From positions 6,322-60,691 of the forward strand of contig JAHFOV010000005.1 of NCBI GenBank assembly GCA_023261505.1: a DNA stretch of 54,370 nt, given 5' to 3'. This DNA comes from Planctomycetota bacterium (GTDB lineage Bacteria; Planctomycetota; Brocadiia; Brocadiales; Bathyanammoxibiaceae). This document shows positions 17,467 through 25,011 of this stretch, piece after piece (the stretch's first letter is position 1; each line of letters opens with the position of its first letter). Both the position numbers and the translations under genes were made by a program. Under the pieces are notes generated by a model, which saw only the letters and a list, made by a program, of their open reading frames with translations, ran no database searches and was not told the DNA's origin.

Positions 17467-17820
17467 ATGCTCTTTCTTGTAAAGGTTGAAATAGAAAAAC
17501 TTCCTCAAATACCTACTAGAAACTTCTTTGAACTACTCGTCAAGGAATGGGAGTATTACGAGCGGATGAAGAAGAGAGGGAAGGTGCTGGCCGGGGGTAA
17601 ACTGGCGGGTAGACGCGGCGCTGCCGCTATTTTCGATGCAGACTCAAGTGAGGAGATAGAGGCGATTGTAACTAAACTTCCCCTTTTCCCATTCTTTACC
17701 AAGATAGAAATAACCCCGTTAGTCCCTCAGGAGAAGGCCCTTTTAGACGCCAAAAGGATGTACCAGTTGGTAAAAGATTCCAACCTGATGCTCTTCCCCA
17801 CCGGCACCGAGCCTAAATAA
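17467..17820 (+). CDS. Muconolactone-isomerase-family protein
   Basis: 117 residues. The N-terminus MLFLVKVEIEKLP, the central GGKLAGRRGAAAIFDADSSEE and LPLFPFFTKIEITPLV match the small ferredoxin-like muconolactone delta-isomerase fold, which forms homo-oligomers. True muconolactone isomerases act in aromatic ring catabolism, but many relatives have no known substrate and no catechol pathway is in this window. It is ~20 residues longer than the classical enzyme at the C-terminus. It follows fabG on the same strand after a repeat block. Its role, possibly in double-bond or ring isomerisation of the cluster product, is speculative. Confidence 0.7.
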   Translation: MLFLVKVEIEKLPQIPTRNFFELLVKEWEYYERMKKRGKVLAGGKLAGRRGAAAIFDADSSEEIEAIVTKLPLFPFFTKIEITPLVPQEKALLDAKRMYQLVKDSNLMLFPTGTEPK

Positions 17821-17821
17821 G

Positions 17822-17895
17822 TAGACAGAATACAGAATTCAGAATATAGAATTTTTAATTCTGACTACTGAATTCTGACTACTGAATTCTGTGTT
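17822..17895. repeat. Family H CAGAATTCAGAA inverted repeat at a convergent junction
   Basis: ACAGAATTCAGAATATAGAA opposite several CTACTGAATTCTG units, separating the isomerase-like gene from the convergent TPR gene. A related block is at 23323-23385. Confidence 0.7.
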
Positions 17896-17899
17896 TTTG

Positions 17900-19006
17900 C
17901 TAGGATTTCCTTAGGAGGGACTCGTAAATCTTAAACTCTTCATCCGCCTCCTTGGTCATTCCAAGGAGTTCATAGACCAGCCCCAGGCCCTTCCTTGCCT
18001 CAGGGCTAGTGGGATCTAAACGAACTGCTTCTTTAAAAGAGGCCATAGCCTCTTCCAACATACCGGCGTTGTTGTAAAGGTGGGCAAGACCTGTATGGGC
18101 CCTGGCACAGTCAGGGTCGGCCCCAACCGCCGCTTGATAGTGCTTGAGGGCTTCCTCTGCATTTCCCGAGGAAGAATACAAGTCTCCTAAAAGGGCGTTA
18201 GCCTCTGCCAGCCGTGGCTCTATCTCCAGGGCCTTCAATTCCTCCTGAATGGCCTCTTTAGCCATACCCTTCTTTGCCAACACCATCCCCAACCTGGCGT
18301 GGGCCCGTGCATCTTTAGGGTTTAGCTCCAGTAGCGTCTCACATTGTCTTGTAGCCTTCTCAAGGGCATTCTGCGTAACATAGGCCTCTATCAAAAGATA
18401 ATGGGCTTCTACTAGAGAAGGGTTGATTTCTACGGCCTTTTGCAGTTCGCTTATAGCTCTATGAAATATCCTCCTTTTAAGAAACAGTCTTCCCAGGTTA
18501 CAGTGAGGCTCAGCCAGTTCAGAATTCAGCCTTATACTTCGGATATACTCGGCCACTGCCTCCTCAAGCTCTCCCTTCTTTTCCAAAGCGTAGCCCAGGT
18601 TATTGTTCAATTCTGCTGTATCGGGGCTTATCGCCACAGCGTTTTGATGTTCTCTCACCGCCTCTTCCACGAGACCTTTTTCCAGGTACACATTTCCCAG
18701 GTTAGAATGGGCTTCTGGGAGATTATTTTCTAGTTCTAATGCCTTTCTGAAATTGGTGATGGCCTCATCTAGCCGCCCCATCTTCTTGTAAAGAAGTCCC
18801 ATGTAAACGTATGGTCTTGGAGAGTTGGGCTCTCTTTCCAGAGCCCTCTGGCAGGCCTGCAACCCTTCCTCCAAAGCACCCTTCTGGTAACACTCCTGGG
18901 CCAGGCGGTAATATCCCTCTAATTCCTCTGTGTCCGCCAAAAGAGGGCTATCAGAGGTTAATATAAGCGAAAGAAAAAAGAGTACGGGACAGATTAAATG
19001 TTTCAT
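17900..19006 (-). CDS. Secreted or periplasmic TPR-repeat protein
   Basis: Starting at the ATG at 19004-19006 gives 368 residues with a clean signal peptide (MKHLICPVLFFLSLIL...LLADTEE). A TTG 36 bases upstream is also in frame but would bury that signal. The mature part is a run of about nine 34-residue tetratricopeptide repeats with typical spacing (A..Y..LG.LY...G...EA...++.AL...P). TPR solenoids act as protein-binding scaffolds, often for secretion or envelope assembly. The 3' end converges on the isomerase-like gene. No enzymatic domain is present. Confidence 0.9.
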   Translation of the reverse strand: MKHLICPVLFFLSLILTSDSPLLADTEELEGYYRLAQECYQKGALEEGLQACQRALEREPNSPRPYVYMGLLYKKMGRLDEAITNFRKALELENNLPEAHSNLGNVYLEKGLVEEAVREHQNAVAISPDTAELNNNLGYALEKKGELEEAVAEYIRSIRLNSELAEPHCNLGRLFLKRRIFHRAISELQKAVEINPSLVEAHYLLIEAYVTQNALEKATRQCETLLELNPKDARAHARLGMVLAKKGMAKEAIQEELKALEIEPRLAEANALLGDLYSSSGNAEEALKHYQAAVGADPDCARAHTGLAHLYNNAGMLEEAMASFKEAVRLDPTSPEARKGLGLVYELLGMTKEADEEFKIYESLLRKS

Positions 19007-19052
19007 GCCAAAAATATTAACAATAATTGAATACCTGGGCAAGTGACAAGAT

Positions 19053-19113
19053 GAAAACCCAATTACAAATTACAAATTGCAGATTACCAATTATAAATTT
19101 GGAATTTGCAATT
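19053..19113. repeat. Family E AT-rich inverted repeat
   Basis: AATTACAAATTACAAATTGC with complementary TTTGGAATTTGCAATTCG, upstream of the TPR gene and in the divergent gap before the aldehyde dehydrogenase. Confidence 0.6.
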
Positions 19114-19215
19114 CGTCTTTTTCACTGGCTATCCCCCAGCCTTTTTTATATATTATGAGTCCAGCTTTCAGCTAACAGACATCAGCAGTCAGCAGAGTAA
19201 AAATTAACGTCTCTA

Positions 19216-19270
19216 GTAGCCGCAGGCTTTAGCCTGCGTGAAATTTGCGCAACCTAAAGGTTGCGGCTAC
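19216..19270. repeat. Family D double palindrome, upstream of the aldehyde dehydrogenase
   Basis: Two adjacent hairpins, GTAGCCGCAGGC..GCCTGCG and GCAACC..GGTTGC, ending GCGGCTAC. The element at 20800-20866 on the other side of the aldehyde dehydrogenase gene is its approximate reverse complement. Confidence 0.85.
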
Positions 19271-19297
19271 AAATGACTGCTGGTCGGGAGACTACCA

Positions 19298-20788
19298 ATG
19301 ATACAGGGAAAGAACTTTATACGTGGGGAATTTGTTGAAAAAAAGGGAGAGTCCTTTGAGAAGAGGAACCCTGCCAATATTGATGAGCTTTTAGGTGTCT
19401 TTCCTCACTCGGACCAGAACGATATTGAAAAGGCCGTAGAGGCCGCAAGGCTTGCCTATCCGCAGTGGAGGGCACTATCCAGGATAGGCAGGGGGGAGTA
19501 TTTAGACAATCTTGTACAAATCTTAAAAAGAGACAAAGAAGAACTCTCCGTTTTGGTGGCCAAAGAGCAGGGGAAGAATATCACCGAGGCCAGGGCCGAG
19601 GTAACTGAGGGCATACACATGTTCCAGTACCAATTTGGCCTCTCAAGGATGCCCTTTGGAGAGGTTGTCTCTTCCGAGATAGAGGAGAAAGACTCTTTTA
19701 TGCGAAGGAAGCCTAAGGGTGTAATAGGGGTTATCACACCATGGAACTTCCCCTTTGCTATACCCACATGGCTCATAGGCCCCTCCTTACTAGAGGGCAA
19801 TACGGTCGTCTTTAAACCCTCCAAAGAGACCCCCTGTGTCGCGCAGAAACTTGTGGAAGCCTTTAAGGAGGTAGGAATACCTCCTGGGGTGATAAATATG
19901 CTCCACGGCAGCGGAGAAAGGGTGGGCACGCTCTTAGTAAGACATCCTAAGATAGTGGTAGTCCTTTTTACAGGCTCTGCAGAGGTAGGACAGCAGATAA
20001 GAAGGGTCTCGGCTGAAATCCCGGATAAGATGTGTGCCTGTGAGATGGGGGGAAAGAACGCCGTTATAGTGCTGGACGATGCCGATATGGAGCTGGCCGT
20101 CAATGCCTCAATTATCAGCGCCTTTAAAACTTCGGGACAGCGCTGTACTGCGGCCAGCCGCCTGATTGTCCACAAGGACGTTGTAAAAGAATTCCAGAAG
20201 CGCTTCGTAGAGGTAGCTAAAAGGATAACAATTGGTGATACCCTGGACCCGGATAATTTTGCAGGCCCCGTGATAAACGAGACCCAGATGAATAAAATCC
20301 TTCGGTATAATGAACTGGCAAAAGAAGAGGGAGCAGAGGTACTTCTGGATGGTGGGAGGTTAAAAGGCCCACAGTACGCTAAAGGCTATTTTCTATCTCC
20401 TTTTGTTTACAGAATGGAACCTAATCCAAAGAGCGTAGTGCTGAAAGAAGAGGTCTTCGGCCCCCACGTGGCCATTATCCCGGTGAAAGACCTGGAGCAG
20501 GCACTAGAGGTACATAATGATACAGAGTACGGCTTGGTAGTCTCAGTCATTACAGAAGACTGCCGAAAGGCCAGGGAAATCAGAGAGAGGTGCGAATATG
20601 GCCTGGGCTATGTGAACTTGCCTACCATAGGGGCAGAGGTCCATCTGCCCTTCGGTGGCGTGAAGAAGAGTGGAACGGGGCTTCCCTCCGCTAGCACGCT
20701 CATTGATGTAGTGACCCATCGTACTGCCTGGACGGTAAACCATGCCAGGGAAATAAAAATGGCCCAGGGACTAAAGGTCAAACTTTAA
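19298..20788 (+). CDS. NAD(P)-dependent aldehyde dehydrogenase
   Basis: 496 residues, normal for the superfamily. Oxidises an aldehyde to the acid. Visible: TPWNFPFAIP near the cofactor site, FTGSAEVGQQI, general base Glu249 in CEMGGKNA, nucleophile Cys283 in GQRCTAASR, and EEVFGPHVAI. It resembles alpha-aminoadipic or succinic semialdehyde dehydrogenases, but the substrate cannot be assigned. It is a single-gene unit, not tightly linked to proC downstream. It is enclosed by inverted copies of one repeat element (19216-19270 and 20800-20866). Confidence 0.9.
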   Translation: MIQGKNFIRGEFVEKKGESFEKRNPANIDELLGVFPHSDQNDIEKAVEAARLAYPQWRALSRIGRGEYLDNLVQILKRDKEELSVLVAKEQGKNITEARAEVTEGIHMFQYQFGLSRMPFGEVVSSEIEEKDSFMRRKPKGVIGVITPWNFPFAIPTWLIGPSLLEGNTVVFKPSKETPCVAQKLVEAFKEVGIPPGVINMLHGSGERVGTLLVRHPKIVVVLFTGSAEVGQQIRRVSAEIPDKMCACEMGGKNAVIVLDDADMELAVNASIISAFKTSGQRCTAASRLIVHKDVVKEFQKRFVEVAKRITIGDTLDPDNFAGPVINETQMNKILRYNELAKEEGAEVLLDGGRLKGPQYAKGYFLSPFVYRMEPNPKSVVLKEEVFGPHVAIIPVKDLEQALEVHNDTEYGLVVSVITEDCRKAREIRERCEYGLGYVNLPTIGAEVHLPFGGVKKSGTGLPSASTLIDVVTHRTAWTVNHAREIKMAQGLKVKL

Positions 20789-20799
20789 GTAGCCTTTAA

Positions 20800-20866
20800 G
20801 TAGCCGCAACCTTTAGGTTGCGATATTTTGCGTGATTATCTTTCGCAGGCTAAAGCCTGCGGCTAC
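20800..20866. repeat. Family D double palindrome, downstream of the aldehyde dehydrogenase
   Basis: GTAGCCGCAACC..GGTTGCG, a ~24 bp centre, then CGCAGGC..GCCTGCGGCTAC. It is the reverse complement, with a longer centre, of the element at 19216-19270. Confidence 0.85.
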
Positions 20867-20932
20867 AAGTTTCTGCCATAGTAATATTTGCGTTAGGCAC
20901 GGCCTGCGTCAATATATAGGAGAATATACTTT

Positions 20933-21757
20933 ATGATAAAGGAAGGCTTTGGCCTTATCGGCGCTGGAAAGATGGGAGAGGCCCTCTTGAGAGGGATCCT
21001 TAAGGCGGGCCTTGTAAGACCAGAGAATTTTGTAATTAATGACATTGACGTAAAAAAATGTAACGACCTTGTGAAGGAATTAGGAGTAAAATTTGTTGCC
21101 AATAGCAAAGCTGTGCCAGAAAAAGCGGGCTGCATCATTCTGGCGGTAAAGCCTCAAGATATAGAAAATGTACTTTCCAGTTTAAAAGAATCGGTAAGTC
21201 CTGAGGAACATCTCATAATCTCTATTGCTGCAGGCATACCTCTCCATATTCTGGAGAACCGCCTTAAACCGAATTGTAGAGTCATAAGGGTCATGCCCAA
21301 TGCAGCCTGCATGGTGGCCGAGGCAGCCTCATGCTACTGTCTGGGAAAAAACGCTACAGAGGCAGATGCCCTTTTAGCAGAAAAGGTACTCAACGCAGTG
21401 GGAAAGGCCTTCAAGGTGGAAGAAAAATACCTGGATGCGGTAACCGGTCTCAGTGGTAGTGGCCCAGCTTATGTGGCACTTATTGTTGAAGCCCTATCGG
21501 ATGGTGGAGTAAAGATGGGCCTGCCACGCGAGATTTCTACCCAGTTAGCCGCTCAGACCCTGCTTGGGGCCGCAAAGATGATGCTCAGCGGCTATCGTCC
21601 TGCACAGGTAAAGGACATTGTTACCTCCCCAGGAGGTACTACCATAGAGGGGCTACAAGTCCTTGAGGAAGGGGCCGTACGGGCCTCTATAATTGGCGCC
21701 GTAGAGGCCGCCACTCTGAAATCAAAGGCACTGGGGGAGAGGCTTTCAGAAAAGTAA
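20933..21757 (+). CDS. proC: Pyrroline-5-carboxylate reductase
   Basis: 274 residues. NAD(P)H-dependent last step of proline synthesis. Nucleotide-binding GLIGAGKMGEALLRG at the N-terminus, and the C-terminal dimerisation domain with GLSGSGPAY and VTSPGGTTIEGLQVLEEGA (family signature). The start ATG follows AGGAG at slightly long spacing. It begins a plus-strand series with lysC, cimA and valS, so this segment is rich in amino-acid metabolism, although promoters between the genes are unclear. Confidence 0.95.
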   Translation: MIKEGFGLIGAGKMGEALLRGILKAGLVRPENFVINDIDVKKCNDLVKELGVKFVANSKAVPEKAGCIILAVKPQDIENVLSSLKESVSPEEHLIISIAAGIPLHILENRLKPNCRVIRVMPNAACMVAEAASCYCLGKNATEADALLAEKVLNAVGKAFKVEEKYLDAVTGLSGSGPAYVALIVEALSDGGVKMGLPREISTQLAAQTLLGAAKMMLSGYRPAQVKDIVTSPGGTTIEGLQVLEEGAVRASIIGAVEAATLKSKALGERLSEK

Positions 21758-21893
21758 TGGCACGCCATGCCTGCCGGCTACCCTGGCGTTGACAACGGTC
21801 GTCTTTTGTTATAAATTTAATCTAGACTTTCGCTTATGTTGTATACATTAAAGACCTTCTGAGCCATAATGCAAAGGCAGATAGGTGAAAAGT

Positions 21894-22058
21894 ATGAGGT
21901 TTAAGGTAATAATAGAACCTGACGGGGATGGCTTCCATGCAAAGATACCTAGCCTTCCTGGTTGTGGTACGTGGGGGCGCACTGTCGAGGAGGCCCTTTC
22001 AAACATCAAAGAGTCTATAGAGTTGTATTTAGAACCTGAAGAGGTAACAAGTAGCTAA
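21894..22058 (+). CDS. Small HicB-like protein, no HicA partner
   Basis: 54 residues. MRFKVIIEPDGDGFHAKIPS, PGCGTWGRTVEEALSNIKE and the end SIELYLEP match the short HicB-type partial RNase H fold domain. HicB is normally the antitoxin of HicA, an mRNA-cutting toxin. No hicA-like ORF is upstream or downstream: proC ends 136 bp before and lysC begins 8 bp after. There is no C-terminal DNA-binding domain. It is co-transcribed with lysC by position. It may be an orphan antitoxin, a leftover, or a gene with another role. Confidence 0.75.
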   Translation: MRFKVIIEPDGDGFHAKIPSLPGCGTWGRTVEEALSNIKESIELYLEPEEVTSS

Positions 22059-22066
22059 AGAAGTAG

Positions 22067-23308
22067 ATGGCTCTTATTGTCCAAAAATTTGGTGGCACCT
22101 CGGTAGCCGATGCGCAGAAAATAAAAAGGGCTGCTCAGAGGGTTGCTCAGGCCTACAAAGAGGGCAACCAGGTGGTGGTAGTAGTGTCTGCCATGGGGCG
22201 TACCACTGATGAGCTCTTCGACCTGGCCCATCAGATTACTGAAAGACCTCCGGCAAGGGAGATGGATATGCTGGCCTCTACGGGAGAGCAGATTTCCATT
22301 GCCCTAATGGCCATGGCCATTCATGCTTTAGGATACGAGGCCATATCTTTCACCGGAGGCCAGGTAGGCATTATTACAGACAGTCGCCACACCAAGGCCA
22401 GAATTCTAAAGATAGATACAAAAAGGATACTTCAAGAATTGGATAGCGGGCGGATAGTTGTGGTGGCTGGCTACCAAGGGGTGGATGCCTACAATAACAT
22501 CACCACCCTGGGCCGTGGAGGTTCAGACGCTACGGCCGTGGCCCTTGCGGCTAAGCTTAAGGCAGACATGTGCGACATCTTTACAGACGTAAATGGTATC
22601 TATACAGCAGACCCAAGGATAGTGCCTGAAGCCAGCAAATTGGAAAAGATTTCTTACGATGAACTGCTGGAGCTTGCCAGCCTGGGAGCCCAGGTGATGC
22701 AAGCCAGGAGCATAGAGTTTGCCAAAAAGTATAATGTACCTCTCAGGGTGAGACCCAGTTATAATGAATCTTTGGGAACCCTTGTTTGTCAGGAGGCTAA
22801 GGAGATGGAAGATATTGTAGTAAGCGGTGCGGCAGTAACCAAGGACGAGGCCAAATTAACCATTAGGGGAGTGCCAGATAGGCCAGGCGTAGCAGCAAGG
22901 CTTTTCGGGGAAATTGCACGTCATAATATAAATGTAGATATAATTATACAAAACATAGGTTCTCATGGAATGACAGATGTCACCTTCACTGTCCCCAAAG
23001 ACGACCTCCCGGAAGCCGTCGATGTCGCTAAAAGGATGAAGGAGGAACTCAAGGCCCAGGAGGTCAGCGCAGACAGCCACATAGCTAAACTCTCTGTGGT
23101 AGGAATCGGCATGAGGAGCCACTGTGGAGTAGCAGAGAAGATGTTCAGCGCGTTGGCCCAGGAAGGGATAAACATACAGATGATAAGTACCTCCGAAATA
23201 AAGATTTCATGTGTCATTGATGAGGCTCAGGCAGAGCGGGCCCTGAAGGCCGTTCACAAGGCCTTTGAACTCCACAAAGTGGGGGAAAGAACAGGGGTTA
23301 GGGGGTAG
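22067..23308 (+). CDS. lysC: Aspartate kinase
   Basis: 413 residues. Phosphorylates aspartate as the first step towards Lys, Met, Thr and Ile. N-terminal LIVQKFGGTSVAD, the STGEQIS block and TLGRGGSDATAVALA of the kinase domain, followed by two ACT domains (~265-400; GVAARLFGEIARHNINVD and a second copy containing FSALAQEGINIQMISTSEIK) that mediate feedback inhibition. Length and domain order match the monofunctional Lys-sensitive or concerted type of aspartokinase. The start ATG is 8 bp after the HicB-like gene. Confidence 0.95.
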   Translation: MALIVQKFGGTSVADAQKIKRAAQRVAQAYKEGNQVVVVVSAMGRTTDELFDLAHQITERPPAREMDMLASTGEQISIALMAMAIHALGYEAISFTGGQVGIITDSRHTKARILKIDTKRILQELDSGRIVVVAGYQGVDAYNNITTLGRGGSDATAVALAAKLKADMCDIFTDVNGIYTADPRIVPEASKLEKISYDELLELASLGAQVMQARSIEFAKKYNVPLRVRPSYNESLGTLVCQEAKEMEDIVVSGAAVTKDEAKLTIRGVPDRPGVAARLFGEIARHNINVDIIIQNIGSHGMTDVTFTVPKDDLPEAVDVAKRMKEELKAQEVSADSHIAKLSVVGIGMRSHCGVAEKMFSALAQEGINIQMISTSEIKISCVIDEAQAERALKAVHKAFELHKVGERTGVRG

Positions 23309-23410
23309 GGACTAGTGAAAATAAAGAATACAGAATTCAGTAGTCAGAATTCAGAATATTCTCTATTCTGTATTCTGAATTCTAGTTCCTGACCCCTAAC
23401 CCCTATTAAT
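23293..23410. repeat. Nested G-rich and family H inverted repeats between lysC and cimA
   Basis: GGGGTTAGGGGGTAGGG at the end of lysC is complementary to CCTAACCCCTA just before cimA. Inside lies AATACAGAATTCAGTAG with its complement ATTCTGTATTCTGAATTC. The whole gap can fold as one long stem. Confidence 0.75.
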
Positions 23411-23415
23411 ATGCC

Positions 23416-25011
23416 ATGAAAAACATAATAATTTATGATACCACCCTCAGGGACGGTGCCCAGGCTGAAGGTATCTCCTTCTCCCTACAGGATAAACTTA
23501 GCATCGCCTTTAAGCTCGATGAACTGGGGATGGATTACATTGAGGGGGGGTATCCTGCCTCTAACCCAAAGGATAGGCAATTTTTCAAGGAACTTCTATC
23601 CCACCCCTTAAGTCACACTATCCCGGTAGCCTTTGGAAGTACCCGCAGGGCGGATAAAAAGGCTGAAGAAGACCAGGGGCTACAGGCACTACTTAAGGCT
23701 GAGACGCAAACGGTGACAATTGTTGCCAAGGCCTGGGACCTCCATGTTAAGGAAGTGCTAAGGGTATCCCTGAAAGAAAACCTTAAGATGCTTTCTGAAA
23801 GTATTAACTTCCTGAGGGCTAACGGAAGGGAGGTCTTAGTAGACCTGGAACATTTTTTCCAGGGTTACAAGCACAACCCTGAGTATGCCCTTAAGGTACT
23901 GAAGGTAGCAGAGGAAAACGGGCCAAACACTCTGGTGCTTTGCGATACCAATGGTGGAAGTTTACCTGAAGAGATAGAAACGGCAGTAAAAAAGGCCAAA
24001 AGTCATGTAAAGACCCCCATTGGTATTCATGCACACAATGACGGAGATTTGGCGGTGGCTAACACACTGGTAGCTGTAACGGCCGGAGCAAGCCACGTTC
24101 AAGGCACCATCAACGGCTTTGGAGAACGATGCGGTAACGCCGACCTCTGCTCTATAATCCCTAATCTGGTATTAAAATTTGGCTATCAATGTCTCGGTCC
24201 TGATAGACTCAAAAAACTCACGGAGGTATCAAAATACGTAAATGAGGTCTCCAATCTCAACCCACAACCAAACCAGCCCTTTGTAGGTCCAAGCGCCTTT
24301 GCTCATAAAGGGGGATTACACGTGGACGCCATGAGAAAGCATGAGGCCACTTACGAACACATCTCCCCTGAGGCCGTTGGCAATGAACGGCGTATACTAC
24401 TCTCCGAGCTATCTGGAAGTTCCACTATACTCGCCAAGATAGAGAAGTATAACATCACCCACGAAAAGGAACTCATGAGGAAGATACTAAGAGAGGTCCA
24501 GGAAAGGGAGAACCAGGGATACCACTACGAATCCGCCGAAGCCTCCTTTGAAATCCTGGTAAAGAAGCTATTAGGAAAGCATAGAAAATTCTTTGACCTT
24601 GAAGGTTACAGAACCATTGTGGAGAAGCGGAAGGGAAGGCCGGTTACAGAGGCTACGGTCAAAATAAGGGTGAACGGAGTGGAAGAGCTCACGGTAGCAG
24701 AAGGGGAAGGTCCCGTGAATGCCCTTGATACCGCCTTGCGAAAGGCCCTAGGGGGACACTACCCCAGCGTTAAAGAGACCCAACTGGTAGATTACAAGGT
24801 GAGAGTAATCAACACAAGGGAAGGCACCGCCGCTAGGGTACGAGTGATAATCCAGACTAGAGACCACCAGAACCTCTGGGGCACCGTGGGGGTCTCTGAA
24901 AACATTATAGAAGCAAGCTGGCAGGCACTTGTGGACAGCATAGAATATAAACTCTTCAAAGAGGAAGAGAAGCACTTATCCTCTCTACAACCACTTAAAG
25001 CTAATACATGA
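23416..25011 (+). CDS. cimA: (R)-citramalate synthase
   Basis: 531 residues. Condenses acetyl-CoA with pyruvate, opening the threonine-independent route to isoleucine. The HMGL-like TIM barrel begins YDTTLRDGAQAEG and contains DTNGG and IHAHNDGDLAVAN, followed by the LeuA-type C-terminal allosteric domain. The N-terminal spacing (DYIEGGYPASNPKD) distinguishes the long CimA group (TIGR00977 type) from isopropylmalate and homocitrate synthases. The last 4 bases (ATGA) overlap the valS start, so the two are translationally coupled. Confidence 0.9.
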   Translation: MKNIIIYDTTLRDGAQAEGISFSLQDKLSIAFKLDELGMDYIEGGYPASNPKDRQFFKELLSHPLSHTIPVAFGSTRRADKKAEEDQGLQALLKAETQTVTIVAKAWDLHVKEVLRVSLKENLKMLSESINFLRANGREVLVDLEHFFQGYKHNPEYALKVLKVAEENGPNTLVLCDTNGGSLPEEIETAVKKAKSHVKTPIGIHAHNDGDLAVANTLVAVTAGASHVQGTINGFGERCGNADLCSIIPNLVLKFGYQCLGPDRLKKLTEVSKYVNEVSNLNPQPNQPFVGPSAFAHKGGLHVDAMRKHEATYEHISPEAVGNERRILLSELSGSSTILAKIEKYNITHEKELMRKILREVQERENQGYHYESAEASFEILVKKLLGKHRKFFDLEGYRTIVEKRKGRPVTEATVKIRVNGVEELTVAEGEGPVNALDTALRKALGGHYPSVKETQLVDYKVRVINTREGTAARVRVIIQTRDHQNLWGTVGVSENIIEASWQALVDSIEYKLFKEEEKHLSSLQPLKANT

